From positions 1-64,000 of the forward strand of contig JACPGB010000008.1 of NCBI GenBank assembly GCA_016182655.1: a DNA stretch of 64,000 bases, in the 5' to 3' direction. A program made the position numbers and the translations under genes. The notes below the pieces were generated by a model. It did not search any database, was not told the DNA's origin, and worked only from the letters and a program-made list of their open reading frames with translations. This document shows positions 17,552-26,138 of the stretch, piece by piece. Source of the stretch: Deltaproteobacteria bacterium. Lineage in GTDB: Bacteria; Desulfobacterota; GWC2-55-46. The stretch's first letter is position 1. Each line of letters opens with the position of its first letter.

Positions 17552-17887
17552 ATGATTTCCTCATCCCTCTCCGGCATAAGGGCGGCTGTCACCATGATAG
17601 AGGCATCCGCCAACAACACCGCCAACGCGAATACCAATGGATACAAAAAGAAAACGGTCGCACTCAACGAGGGCGAAAAGGGCGGGGTAGTGGCCTCTGT
17701 AAAGACGAGCTCTTCGCCGGGGATAAGCTATACCGACACATACGGCAACGCGTTCGAGGCCTCGACCGTCGACTACGCCTTCGATGCGGTCAACCGGATG
17801 ACGGCCAAACACATGCTATCGGCGAACATCGCGGCGCTGAAAACCGTTGACGAGATGGAAAGATCGGTCATAGACATACTCGCCTGA
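17552..17887 (+). CDS. Small FlgC-like flagellar rod-domain protein
   Basis: A 111-residue protein whose N-terminus (SGIRAAVTMIEASANNTANA followed by NTNGYKKK) is the flagellar basal-body rod signature of FlgB/FlgC/FlgG. Its C-terminus (MLSANIAALKTVDEMERSV) matches the helical C-terminal zone that pairs with it in the rod coiled coil. FlgC itself is about 140 residues, so the central part is shortened. No flgB, fliE or other flagellar genes are adjacent, so it is an orphan paralogue. Promoter and Shine-Dalgarno are strong. It is convergent with rsmB. Confidence 0.75.
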   Translation: MISSSLSGIRAAVTMIEASANNTANANTNGYKKKTVALNEGEKGGVVASVKTSSSPGISYTDTYGNAFEASTVDYAFDAVNRMTAKHMLSANIAALKTVDEMERSVIDILA

Positions 17888-17905
17888 GGAGGCTGCCCTC
17901 CTCCG

Positions 17906-19222
17906 TCATTCCTTCACAAGCACAGCCCCGAAGAACCCGTCGAGCCCGTCCCTGTGCGGATAGGTCCTCAAAAATCCGTCCTTATCGACGAGCTTCGCGC
18001 AGGATTCCGGAAGCCCCGCCCCCGCCTTCTCAAGCCTGAACTCCTTGTGTCTTTCGAGAAAATCCATTACGACCCCGTCGGTCTCCTCCGGCTCGAAGGT
18101 GCAGGTCGAGTAGACGAGCCTGCCGCCTTTTTTAAGATACCTTGAGAGATTTTCAATGAGCGACTCCTGCCTTCCGGAGAGTTCCTTTATGTCGCTCTCC
18201 TTCCTTCTCATCTTCATGTCAGGCGCCCTTCTTAAAACGCCGAGCCCCGAGCAGGGGGAGTCCAGTAGTATCGCGTCGAAGGTATCTTCTTTAAAAGGCA
18301 ACGGTCTTTCCGAGTCCGACGCGACGGTCCTGATAATGGAGACGCCGAGCCTCTTTGCCGCCCTCTCAACTGTATTGAGCCTCCCGGCGTATTTGTCGAG
18401 AGCGAGAATAAGCCCCTTGTTATTCATTATCTCAGCCATGTGCGTCGTCTTGCCGCCGGGCGCGGCGCAGGCGTCGAGGACCGTCATGCCGGGCTTGAGC
18501 CTTAAAAGGAGCGGGACGAGCTGGGAGGCCTCTTCCTGGATGTAGTACCTCTTCTCATGCGCGTCCACCATGGAGTCGACCTTAAGGCATACCGGCGAAT
18601 AGGCGCACGCCTGCCCCCCAATCTCTTTTACAAGCGTATCTTTCGAGGCAATGAGGGTATTCACCCTCACGGTCCTGGGAGGCCTCTCGTTATTAGCCTT
18701 CAAAAGCGCCTCTGCCTCATCGAGCCCGAGCCTCTCTACCCACCTCTTTACCAGCCATTCAGGGTGGGAGTAAAAGGCCGAGAGAAACCTTACCGGGGCT
18801 TTTTCCCTGTCCGGCCAGACAACCTTGCTTCTGCCCGCATCGAGCGCCCTTAATACCGCGTTAACGAACCCGGCCTTTCTTTCGCCGCCTGACTTTACAA
18901 GGTTTACGGTCTCGTTTATGGCCGCCCTCGCCGGAATCCTATCGAGGAAAAGCAGCTGATAAGCCCCGAGCCTGAGCGCAATCAATACCCGCCTTTCGAG
19001 CTTTGCGGTCTTGATCGACGAGAAGTTATCGATGATGTGATCGAGCCTCCCCTTCCACCGGAGCACCCCGTAGACGAGCTCGGTTGCCAGCCCCGCGTCC
19101 GCCTCGTCGAGGCCGGAGAGCCCGGCGTCAAGAATGATATCGACGTATGCCCCCGCCTCGACGCGCTCAAGGACTTTAAGGGCCGATAAACGAGCATTAT
19201 CATGCCTTTTTCCTTTTTCCAC
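17906..19222 (-). CDS. rsmB: 16S rRNA m5C967 methyltransferase
   Basis: A 438-residue RsmB/Sun/Fmu protein. Residues about 1-130 form the NusB-like RNA-binding domain. The methyltransferase core has VLDACAAPGGKTTHMAE near 248-264, LLDSPCSGLGVLRR near 320-333 and the catalytic cysteine in VYSTCTFEPEE near 375-385. It methylates C967 of 16S rRNA. The start is GTG at 19220-19222, after a GGC/GGAGG-poor region, so a slightly internal start is possible. It is convergent with the FlgC-like gene and divergent from the chemoreceptor. Confidence 0.94.
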   Translation of the reverse strand: MEKGKRHDNARLSALKVLERVEAGAYVDIILDAGLSGLDEADAGLATELVYGVLRWKGRLDHIIDNFSSIKTAKLERRVLIALRLGAYQLLFLDRIPARAAINETVNLVKSGGERKAGFVNAVLRALDAGRSKVVWPDREKAPVRFLSAFYSHPEWLVKRWVERLGLDEAEALLKANNERPPRTVRVNTLIASKDTLVKEIGGQACAYSPVCLKVDSMVDAHEKRYYIQEEASQLVPLLLRLKPGMTVLDACAAPGGKTTHMAEIMNNKGLILALDKYAGRLNTVERAAKRLGVSIIRTVASDSERPLPFKEDTFDAILLDSPCSGLGVLRRAPDMKMRRKESDIKELSGRQESLIENLSRYLKKGGRLVYSTCTFEPEETDGVVMDFLERHKEFRLEKAGAGLPESCAKLVDKDGFLRTYPHRDGLDGFFGAVLVKE

Positions 19223-19321
19223 CGCCGGACCTCTTCAAAAAAAGTTTAAAAAAATCACTTACGCAATCCCGTATATTGAAAGCAATAAAGGAATTCTTCA
19301 AAAAATATTTTACATCCAATC

Positions 19322-19348
19322 TAAAGTTACGATACTTACGTCCGATAA
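19322..19348 (+). promoter_or_regulatory. Sigma-28 (FliA) promoter of the chemoreceptor gene
   Basis: TAAAGTTA at 19322-19329, an 11-bp spacer, and TCCGATAA at 19341-19348. Against the flagellar consensus TAAAGTTT-N11-GCCGATAA both boxes match at 7 of 8 positions with exact spacing. The predicted start is about 19355, some 45 nt before the ATG. Chemoreceptors are classic FliA targets. Confidence 0.75.
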
Positions 19349-19399
19349 TAACATATACAGGAATTCTTCTAAGATATTTAAATTCGAACGGAGGCGTTT

Positions 19400-21544
19400 A
19401 TGCGATTTCTGAAGCACCTCAGCATCAAGAGTTTTCTAATGGGGGCGGTCGGTCTCCTCGTAGTGGCGCTATCCGCGCTCTCGGCGAACGATCTCCTCAA
19501 TACCTGGCGGGAGAACCGGGAGGTGTCGCGGGTCGATATGGCAAACGAGCTCGCGGACGCCATCATAGACGCAACGGGCATGGAGGCCAAGGAGCGCGGC
19601 ATAACCTCCATAGCTCTATCGTCCGACGCGCCTGCGGACGCCGATACTATTAAAAAGATACAGGACGTCAGGGCAAAGGGCGATGAGGCTGTAAACACGG
19701 CGGTTGAACGCGCCAAGACGCTCCTCGAAAAGGACAGCGGAAACACACTGCTCAAGGCATCCTTCTCAAGGGTAGAGTCGGCCCGCTCCGAGCTCGAGTC
19801 TGTCAGAAGGACCGTCGACCGCGAGCTCCAGAACGCGGCCAAGGGGTATCCTTCCAAAGACTGGGTCAGCTTCATAACCTCTGTAATAGACACCAACGCC
19901 GAGCTAAGGCTCGCCGCGTTCACATCCAACGCCTCAAAGAACACCCTTCAGGACGCCCTCCGGATGAATATAGAGCTCAAGCAGGCGATATGGCTCGTAA
20001 GCGAATACGCCGGAAGGGAGCGGGCGAACCTCGGCAGGTTCATAAGCGCGAGAAAGCCCCTCGACCCCGAAACGGCCCAGAAACTCAACACCTTCAGGGC
20101 CGTAGTCGACATAAACCTGAAACCGATATTGAGGCTCAAGGAGACCGCGGGCACTCACCCGGAGGTACTCGAAACGCTTACGAAGCTCGAAGAGGCCTTT
20201 CTCGGCAGGTTCGAGGGCGTACGCAAATCGGTCTACGAGGCGGCCTCCACAGGCGAGTACCCGATCTCGGGCAAGGAATGGATAGTGGAAAGCAGCGCCG
20301 GCATAGACTCCATAATCGCGCTCTCGGCGTCCGTCGGCAAGATCGTCGACGGCAAGGTCATGGCGGACCTCAAGTCCTCAAAGTGGTCGATGACGCTCTC
20401 TGCCGTTATACTCGCGGCCATACTCGCACTCGGCGCAATATGCCTCTGGGTCATAAAGTCGAAGGTCGTTTCTCCGATGCTCTACCTGAACGACACCATG
20501 AAGCGGGTCGAGGCTTCAAACGACCTGACTATAAAGGTGGACATCGACTCAAGGGATGAAAGCGGCCAGATGGCCGGCTCGTTCAACGGCATGATAGGCA
20601 AGTTCCACGACATCATCTCCGACGTGCACACCTCGGTTGCGCACCTCGCCTCGGCCTCGGAGGAGCTCTCGGCCTCGGCGGTGCAGATCGCCGGGGGCAC
20701 GCAGTCCCAGGGCGCGAGGGCCTCTCAGGTCTCGACCGCGGCCCAGGAGATGTCCGCGACGATTGTCGAGGTGGCCAAGTCCATCTCAAACGCCTCGGAT
20801 GCCGCGAGAGAGGCGAGCGGAGTCGCCGTCAAGGGCGGCGACATAGTGGATAAGACGATAGACTCGATGAACGGCATATCCGAGACGGCCAAGGAGTCGA
20901 GCAGGATAATCGCGACTCTCGGCGGCCGCTCGCAGGAGATAGGCAATATCATCGGTGTCATAAACGACATAGCCGACCAGACTAACCTGCTCGCGCTGAA
21001 CGCCGCCATAGAGGCGGCCCGCGCCGGAGAGCAGGGCAGGGGCTTCGCCGTCGTCGCCGACGAGGTCAGAAAGCTCGCCGAGAAGACGATGAAGGCGACT
21101 AAAGAGATAGGCGAGATGATAAAATCCATGCAGGACGAGACGGGAAAGGCGATATCCTCGATGGACAACGAGGTAAAGGCGGTAGCGGACGGAGTGAAGC
21201 TCGCGAGGAACGCCGGAAGCGCCCTCAAGGAGATAGTCTCCAAGGTCGACGTCGTGACCTCGATGGTCCACCAGATAACCACCGCGACCGAACAGCAGTC
21301 CGCCGCGACCGAGCAGATATCCGGAGACATAGAGTCGGTGGCCGACGTCATCAACGAGACGACGACGAGCGCCCAGCAGATAGCGAGGGCCGCCGAGGAG
21401 ATGGCCCAGCTCGCGGCCTCCCTGAAGCAGACGGTCGAGGTCTTCAGGATACACGAGAAGGCCCATGACGCCGCGCATCACGCCGCGGCCCCTTCCGCGG
21501 AAGTCCCGGGCAATGTGGTCCGCATCCACAAGCGCGCAGTTTAG
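19400..21544 (+). CDS. Methyl-accepting chemotaxis protein with NIT-like periplasmic domain
   Basis: A 714-residue chemoreceptor. TM1 lies at about 11-30 and TM2 at about 330-352, enclosing a ~300-residue helical periplasmic domain. [13 protein letters not shown] near 63 and [15 protein letters not shown] near 202 look like the paired ERG/RER motifs of NIT nitrate/nitrite sensor domains; the ligand is inferred. HAMP covers about 353-405. The signalling hairpin tip [20 protein letters not shown] is near 524-543. No C-terminal CheR pentapeptide is seen; the tail is His/Ala-rich. GGAGG precedes the ATG. Confidence 0.92.
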   Translation: MRFLKHLSIKSFLMGAVGLLVVALSALSANDLLNTWRENREVSRVDMANELADAIIDATGMEAKERGITSIALSSDAPADADTIKKIQDVRAKGDEAVNTAVERAKTLLEKDSGNTLLKASFSRVESARSELESVRRTVDRELQNAAKGYPSKDWVSFITSVIDTNAELRLAAFTSNASKNTLQDALRMNIELKQAIWLVSEYAGRERANLGRFISARKPLDPETAQKLNTFRAVVDINLKPILRLKETAGTHPEVLETLTKLEEAFLGRFEGVRKSVYEAASTGEYPISGKEWIVESSAGIDSIIALSASVGKIVDGKVMADLKSSKWSMTLSAVILAAILALGAICLWVIKSKVVSPMLYLNDTMKRVEASNDLTIKVDIDSRDESGQMAGSFNGMIGKFHDIISDVHTSVAHLASASEELSASAVQIAGGTQSQGARASQVSTAAQEMSATIVEVAKSISNASDAAREASGVAVKGGDIVDKTIDSMNGISETAKESSRIIATLGGRSQEIGNIIGVINDIADQTNLLALNAAIEAARAGEQGRGFAVVADEVRKLAEKTMKATKEIGEMIKSMQDETGKAISSMDNEVKAVADGVKLARNAGSALKEIVSKVDVVTSMVHQITTATEQQSAATEQISGDIESVADVINETTTSAQQIARAAEEMAQLAASLKQTVEVFRIHEKAHDAAHHAAAPSAEVPGNVVRIHKRAV

Positions 21545-21560
21545 TTTTTTACCCTTTAAA

Positions 21561-21597
21561 CAAGGCCGGGCCCGCAAGGCCCGGCCTTGTTTTATTT
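21561..21597 (+). terminator. Strong rho-independent terminator after the chemoreceptor
   Basis: CAAGGCCGGGCC and GGCCCGGCCTTG form a perfect 12-bp stem around CGCAA, followed by TTTTATTT. Confidence 0.88.
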
Positions 21598-21600
21598 CCG

Positions 21601-21960
21601 CTCGGCGCGTGGCCAATTTCAAATCCGGTTACTCCAGGCCCCCGTACTCAAAGCCGTCCGATTCGGATTTGCCCGTCCGGGTACTCGGCGTACGGCCGGA
21701 TTCAAATCTGGTGACTTTGGGTATTATAGGCACAAAGCCGTTGGATACGGATCTGCCTGACCGGCAAGGGTACTCGGCGTACGGCCAATTTCAAATCGGG
21801 TTGCTCCAGGCTTACGGATTCAAAGCCGTTGGATACGGATCTGCCTGACCGGCAAGGGTACTCGCGGCAAGGGTACTCGGCGTACGGCCGGATTCAAATC
21901 TGGTGACTTTGGGTATTATAGGCTCATAGCCGTTGGATACGGATCTGCCTGACCGGCAAG
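21601..21960 (+). repeat. Four-unit tandem array of the ~88 bp family A repeat
   Basis: Units start at 21601, 21684, 21773 and 21876, each beginning CTCGGCG and ending in CTGCCTGACCGGCAAGGGTA or a variant. A 15-bp partial unit (CTCGCGGCAAGGGTA) lies at 21861-21875. Units 2 and 4 are nearly identical to each other; unit 3 shares their 3' half but has a different middle. The pattern shows expansion by unequal recombination. The array fills the gap between the chemoreceptor terminator and the RseC-like gene and has no coding potential. Confidence 0.85.
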
Positions 21961-22000
21961 GTCCCTTGAAATGCCCCCCTGTCTTTGATACCATGTAAGT

Positions 22001-22429
22001 ATGGAAGAGCACGGGCTTGTCGTACAGATAAAGGGCAAAAACGCGGTAATAAAAACGCAGAGGACCTCGGCGTGCGATAACTGCTCATCGAAAAAGTCCT
22101 GCGGCACGGGCGGGGCGGGCTCAGACGTCCTTGTCGAAGTCGAGAACTCGGCCGGGGCGAAGGTCGGCGACAGGGTCGCTTTCAGCGTCGGCTCTGCCTC
22201 CGTCCTGAAGGCCGGGCTCATCATCTACCTCGTTCCCATATTGAGCTTCATCGCGGGCGTCGTCATCGGGCAGGTCGTCTCGGGCTATTTACCCGGGATT
22301 AACCCGGACCTCGTATCCGGCCTCCTCGGCGCGGCGTTCCTCGCCGCCGCCTTTATCGGGCTTAAACTCTACAACGCCTTCCTCGACCGGAATTCGTCCT
22401 TCCGCGCAAAAATCCTTAAGGTGGAATAA
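22001..22429 (+). CDS. SoxR-reducing system RseC/MucC family membrane protein
   Basis: A 142-residue protein with an N-terminal domain containing ACDNCSSKKSC (C25, C28, C34), two TM helices at about 70-92 and 100-120, and a short basic tail. This is the RseC/MucC layout. In E. coli RseC modulates the RseA/RseB sigma-E pathway and belongs to the SoxR-reducing complex; no rse or rnf/rsx genes lie beside it here. smpB follows 3 bp after its stop, so the two are probably co-transcribed. Confidence 0.8.
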   Translation: MEEHGLVVQIKGKNAVIKTQRTSACDNCSSKKSCGTGGAGSDVLVEVENSAGAKVGDRVAFSVGSASVLKAGLIIYLVPILSFIAGVVIGQVVSGYLPGINPDLVSGLLGAAFLAAAFIGLKLYNAFLDRNSSFRAKILKVE

Positions 22430-22432
22430 CCA

Positions 22433-22903
22433 TTGTCAAACGAGCCCGTCTGCCAGAACAGAAAGGCGTACCACGACTATTTTATCGAGGAGACAGTCGA
22501 GGCCGGTCTCATGCTTACCGGCACGGAGGTCAAATCGCTCCGCCTGGGTAAGGCCAACCTCCAGGACAGCTACGCCCGCATAAAGGACGAGGAGGTCTTC
22601 CTCATAAATGCCCATATAAGCCCCTATACCCAGGCCGACGGGTTCGAGAAGATCGACCCCGAAAGGACCCGCAAGCTCCTCCTCCACAAGAAGGAGATCT
22701 TGAGGCTCATAGGCAAGACCCGCGAGAAGGGGTACACCCTCATACCGACGAAGCTGTATTTCAAGAAGGGGGTCGCCAAGGTCGAGCTCGCGCTCGCCAG
22801 GGGCAAGACCATGTACGACAAGAGGGCGACGATAAAAAAGAAAGAGGCCGCCAGAGAGCTTTCCAGGGCCTTCAAGGGCAGGAAGGAGCAGGAAAAAAAG
22901 TAA
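22433..22903 (+). CDS. smpB: SsrA-binding protein
   Basis: A 156-residue SmpB, the partner of tmRNA in rescuing stalled ribosomes. [29 protein letters not shown] and [19 protein letters not shown] are the family signatures; the lysine-rich tail enters the ribosome decoding site. The start is TTG at 22433, right after the upstream stop. No ssrA gene was seen nearby. Confidence 0.95.
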   Translation: MSNEPVCQNRKAYHDYFIEETVEAGLMLTGTEVKSLRLGKANLQDSYARIKDEEVFLINAHISPYTQADGFEKIDPERTRKLLLHKKEILRLIGKTREKGYTLIPTKLYFKKGVAKVELALARGKTMYDKRATIKKKEAARELSRAFKGRKEQEKK

Positions 22904-23051
22904 ACCTGCCGTCCGGAGCCTCCCCCTCGCGTCAACCCCACCCGGCTATCGATCCTCGTAAGTGAAGCGGTTTCATCCTTATCTAACCTGCCGTTCCGGC
23001 CAATGGACCTGCCGGCTTCTCCGGGCACACCCCGCCTTCGGGGTTCTCTGA

Positions 23052-23057
23052 TATAAT
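23052..23057 (+). promoter_or_regulatory. Candidate -10 box for the secreted orphan
   Basis: A perfect TATAAT at 23052-23057, but no recognisable -35 at the right distance. A small CCCCG/CGGGG hairpin with a TTCG-containing loop lies just upstream (about 23030-23044) and may be the terminator of smpB. Confidence 0.35.
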
Positions 23058-23116
23058 CTCCCTATAACTCTTTAAATCCGTCTCAATAATGTCTCCTAAC
23101 GAAAAAGGAGGAAGAG

Positions 23117-23698
23117 ATGAAAAGGACATTTGCAGTCGCAGTGCTCCTCGCGTTCGCGGCGTCCGGCGCGTTTGCCGCGGAAAAGGGCATAAAGGGGATG
23201 TCACAGGAGGATATGATAAAGACGGCGCGCTCCGCCGCGCCAGCGCATATCTCGGACAACGCAACGGTAATGTTGCCCGGCCCCGACGGCAAGCTCCATG
23301 AGGCCGTAAAAGGCACGAACGAGTTCACCTGCGTCCCGGATATAAGCGGACAGGAAAAGCCCGACCCGATATGCGGGGACAAGGCGGCTACCAATTGGGT
23401 GCTCTCGGCCATCAACAAAGAGGAGCGCCCGTCCAATACCGTGCCCGGCATAGCCTACATGGGCCAGGGCGGCTGGCACTGGGAAAAAGACGGCAAGGTC
23501 GTGATGGACCCGGCAACCCCCGGCGCAAAGCGCGTAAAGGAGCCGCCGCACTGGATGATCTTCTGGCCCGTAAGCTCGGCTGAATCAATGATACCGGAAA
23601 AGCCTACCAAGTTCGGCGCGTATGTCATGTACGAGGGCACCCCGTACGCGCACCTGATGATATATCAGGACCCGAACGACCTGCCAAAGAAGAAGTAG
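23117..23698 (+). CDS. Secreted protein of unknown function
   Basis: A 193-residue protein with a clear signal peptide (MKRTFAVAVLLAFAASGAFA, cleavage near residue 20-21) and a strong AAAGGAGGAAGAG ribosome site. The mature part has two cysteines (FTCVPDIS and PICGDKAA) that could form a disulfide, and a Trp-rich stretch (GGWHWEKDG, PPHWMIFWPV). The C-terminus is KKK. I recognise the pattern as a conserved secreted hypothetical of environmental bacteria but know no function. It stands alone with its own terminator. Confidence 0.75.
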   Translation: MKRTFAVAVLLAFAASGAFAAEKGIKGMSQEDMIKTARSAAPAHISDNATVMLPGPDGKLHEAVKGTNEFTCVPDISGQEKPDPICGDKAATNWVLSAINKEERPSNTVPGIAYMGQGGWHWEKDGKVVMDPATPGAKRVKEPPHWMIFWPVSSAESMIPEKPTKFGAYVMYEGTPYAHLMIYQDPNDLPKKK

Positions 23699-23702
23699 CG
23701 GC

Positions 23703-23730
23703 AAGGGGAGGCCTGCCTCCCCTTTGTCTT
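23703..23730 (+). terminator. Terminator of the secreted orphan
   Basis: AAGGGGAGGC and GCCTCCCCTT form a 10-bp stem around CT, followed by TGTCTT. The T-run is weak. Confidence 0.55.
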
Positions 23731-23833
23731 GCGCTCGGAGGCCCGTTGACCCGGGGGGCGCGCGCCCTCTCCAAAGGCGCCGATTTTTGCTGATATTCTA
23801 ACTGCTTCCACCTTCAGTGACGCCAGAATTCCC

Positions 23834-23868
23834 TTGACTTTTTCTTATGTACACAGTATACAATATAC
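23834..23868 (+). promoter_or_regulatory. Promoter and possible GntR operator upstream of the FCD regulator
   Basis: TTGACT at 23834-23839, a 17-bp spacer and TATACA at 23857-23862. Over the -10 lies GTATACAATATAC (23856-23868), an imperfect palindrome resembling the GTATAC-centred operators of FadR-subfamily GntR proteins. Negative autoregulation is likely but inferred. Confidence 0.45.
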
Positions 23869-23936
23869 ATTAAGCCTTTAATTCATTCGGCCTTTTCTCC
23901 ACCCCCAGACCCTTAAAAGAAGACCCCTGTACAAAT

Positions 23937-24635
23937 ATGGACAAAGTCCGCGTGCTCGACTATCCTATTGAAAAGCCCCTGACATTGCGGGAACGGATAG
24001 TCGACTTCATAAAAGATTCGATCGTGACCGGAAGGTTGAAGCCCGGCGAGCGCGTCCCGGAGCAGGACATAGCGGCATCCTTCGGCATAAGCAGGACTCC
24101 TATCAGAGAGGCCTTCCGCCAGCTCGAGTCCGAAGGCTTCATAACGGTAGTCCCGAGGAAGGGAGCGGTAGTAAGCCCCATAACGGACAAGGATGTAAGC
24201 GAGTTCTACGCGATAAAGAGCCTCCTTGAGGGTTTCGCGGCGCGGACCGCCTGCGAAAAGCTCACCCCGAAAGAGATAAGGAAGCTCGAAGGCTTGAACT
24301 CCCAGATGGAGAAGGCCGCCGAGAAGGGCGACGTGAAGGCCTTCTTCAAGCTCGACAACCAGTTTCACGATACGTTCCTCAAGTCCTGCGGCAACGAAAA
24401 GCTCTCGGCCCTCGTCCACCACCTCGTCCAGCAGTTCGAGAGGTTCAGGATAACGGCGCTGGCCCTCCCGGGGCGCATGCGCGACTCGGTGAAACAGCAC
24501 AACGAGATAATCGAGGCCTTCAAGTCGAACGACACGGCGCGGGTCGACACCCTGGTGCGCGCGAACGCCGAAAGAGGAAGGGATGTCCTCGTCGAGGAGA
24601 TCCTGAAGGAAAAGATGAGACATGGCTCTTATTAA
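23937..24635 (+). CDS. GntR family regulator, FadR/FCD subfamily
   Basis: A 232-residue regulator. A winged helix-turn-helix at about 15-85 includes GERVPEQDIAASFGISRTPI and REAFRQLESEGF. The FCD ligand domain at about 90-220 has the metal-binding pattern: D in KLDNQFHD, the H of QFHD, and later HNEIIEAF. FCD regulators sense organic acids. There is no adjacent catabolic operon, so its targets are unknown. A small helical gene overlaps its 3' end by 14 bp. Confidence 0.88.
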   Translation: MDKVRVLDYPIEKPLTLRERIVDFIKDSIVTGRLKPGERVPEQDIAASFGISRTPIREAFRQLESEGFITVVPRKGAVVSPITDKDVSEFYAIKSLLEGFAARTACEKLTPKEIRKLEGLNSQMEKAAEKGDVKAFFKLDNQFHDTFLKSCGNEKLSALVHHLVQQFERFRITALALPGRMRDSVKQHNEIIEAFKSNDTARVDTLVRANAERGRDVLVEEILKEKMRHGSY

Positions 24636-24888
24636 TTCCAGGGAAGCCGCTCTCAGGCTCGCAAGGACGATCATCTCGGACATCGCCCTCTACAACAGGG
24701 AGAAGATACTGAACGGGATAAAGAACGACAACATCTTCGACCTTCTGGAAAAGGAGCTCGCCGAAGGGCTCGCCCTTTACAAAAGCAGGATAGACCCGGC
24801 CTTCGACAGGAAGAACAGCCTGTACAACAAGGCGATCGTCGACATACTTATCAAGAGGAGCGGGGATATAAAATCAGAGATCTGGTAG
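24622..24888 (+). CDS. Small helical protein of unknown function
   Basis: An 88-residue, charged, largely helical protein overlapping the end of the GntR gene by 14 bp, so it is probably translationally coupled to it. It has no signal peptide, membrane segment or cysteine. AALRLARTIISDIALYNREK and LYNKAIVDILIKRSG are the most patterned parts. I do not recognise a family. Overlap and codon use like that of its neighbours support a real gene. Confidence 0.6.
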   Translation: MALINSREAALRLARTIISDIALYNREKILNGIKNDNIFDLLEKELAEGLALYKSRIDPAFDRKNSLYNKAIVDILIKRSGDIKSEIW

Positions 24889-24940
24889 ACTCCCCTGCCC
24901 GCCTCGTTTCCCGTATCCTTAACCCACTGACCCTCTTCCA

Positions 24941-25900
24941 ATGGCCGAGACCCGCACATTCCTTGTAGCAAAAGAAGACGCCTCAAAGAGGCTCGACCTG
25001 TTTCTCTCCGACTCGCTCTCTGAGCTTACGCGCTCTTCCGTAAAGGGGCTAATAGAAGAAGGGCGCGTGCTCGTAAACGGCAAGCAGACCAAGCCGGGGC
25101 TGAGACTCAAGGGAGGAGAGGCCGTCTCGATAGACCTGCCGGAGCCGAAGCCCCGGATACTTGAACCAGAAGAGGTCCCCCTCGATATCATCTACGAGGA
25201 CAAGGACGTGATCGTCGTGAACAAGCAGGCGGGGCTCGCGGTCCATCCGGGCGCTGGAAGGCCCTCGGGCACGCTCGTGAACGCGCTCCTCGCGCACACG
25301 CGGGAGTTGTCCGACATAGGCGGTCCCTTGAGGCTCGGCATCGTCCACAGGATAGACAGGGACACTACCGGCTCTCTGGTGATCGCGAAGAACAACCAGA
25401 GCCACCTCGCGTTGTCAAAGCAGTTCAAGGACCACACGACCGGGAGAAAATACATCGCCCTCGTCTGGGGCGCGTTCAAGGACGACGAGGGGACGATAGA
25501 CTTGAACATAGGCAGGGACTCGACCGAGCGGAAGAAGATATCGACCCGCACCCGCAGGGCGAGAAAGGCCGTCACGCACTGGCGCGTCCTCGGGCGCTAT
25601 CAGTTCACGACACTCCTCGAGCTTACGCTCGAGACGGGCCGCACCCACCAGATAAGGGTCCATCTCTCGGCCATCAACCACCCCGTGGTCGGCGACCAGG
25701 TCTATGGGAAGCGGGCCGTGCCCCCATCTATGGACAAGGCAGTCGCCGACAAGATCAGGGGCGTAAAACGCCAGCTCCTGCACGCCAAAACGCTCGTAAT
25801 CGTGCATCCCTCGACCGGCGAAGAGATGGAGTTCAACGCGCCCCTGCCGCCGGATATGGCGGAGGTGTTGGAGTCGCTCGATTCGATGCAAGGGGCGTAA
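24941..25900 (+). CDS. rluD: RluA/RluD family 23S rRNA pseudouridine synthase
   Basis: A 319-residue enzyme with an N-terminal S4 RNA-binding domain (about 15-75) and a pseudouridine synthase domain. The catalytic aspartate is D139 in VHRIDRDTTG. LETGRTHQIRVHLSAINHP and GDQVYGKR are conserved. It most likely modifies helix 69 of 23S rRNA, though RluA-type substrates vary. pgeF follows after a repeat-filled gap, the usual rluD-pgeF order. Confidence 0.9.
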   Translation: MAETRTFLVAKEDASKRLDLFLSDSLSELTRSSVKGLIEEGRVLVNGKQTKPGLRLKGGEAVSIDLPEPKPRILEPEEVPLDIIYEDKDVIVVNKQAGLAVHPGAGRPSGTLVNALLAHTRELSDIGGPLRLGIVHRIDRDTTGSLVIAKNNQSHLALSKQFKDHTTGRKYIALVWGAFKDDEGTIDLNIGRDSTERKKISTRTRRARKAVTHWRVLGRYQFTTLLELTLETGRTHQIRVHLSAINHPVVGDQVYGKRAVPPSMDKAVADKIRGVKRQLLHAKTLVIVHPSTGEEMEFNAPLPPDMAEVLESLDSMQGA

Positions 25901-25904
25901 TCTA

Positions 25905-26110
25905 AACTCCTCCCCTTACCAAGGGGAGGCCGGGAGGGGTGGTTTTGTTCGAATTTAAAAATAGACGACCTCCCCTCGCCCCTCCTTGGTAAGGAGGGGA
26001 ATTGAACTACCTAAAAAAACTCTTCCACCTTTTCTAAAGGGGGGATCGAGGGGGATTATATTAAGTTTTACTCCTCCCCTTAACAAGGGGAGGTTGGGTG
26101 GGGTCGTCTT
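25905..26110. repeat. Cluster of CTCCCC/GGGGAG palindromes (family C)
   Basis: At least four copies of a motif such as CTCCCCTTACCAAGGGGAGG followed by GGGAGGGGTGGT, in both orientations. Several can pair with each other into long hairpins. One frame through the cluster extends the following pgeF gene artificially at its N-terminus. Similar clusters are at 31207-31660 and 43485-43565. Confidence 0.7.
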
Positions 26111-26138
26111 AAAAATAAACGCGCGCCCCCTTACCCCT

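Noticed and set aside
21601-21960. Tandem repeats considered as a CRISPR array
   Set aside because: Units of about 88 bp are contiguous with no unique spacers, and the unit also occurs singly elsewhere; no cas genes are present.
21601-21960. TTCAAATC in family A repeats considered as a tRNA T-loop or tRNA-derived element
   Set aside because: No acceptor stem, D-arm or anticodon arm can be drawn around it.
25986-26138. Extended N-terminus of PgeF
   Set aside because: The added residues are translation of CTCCCC/GGGGAG repeats.
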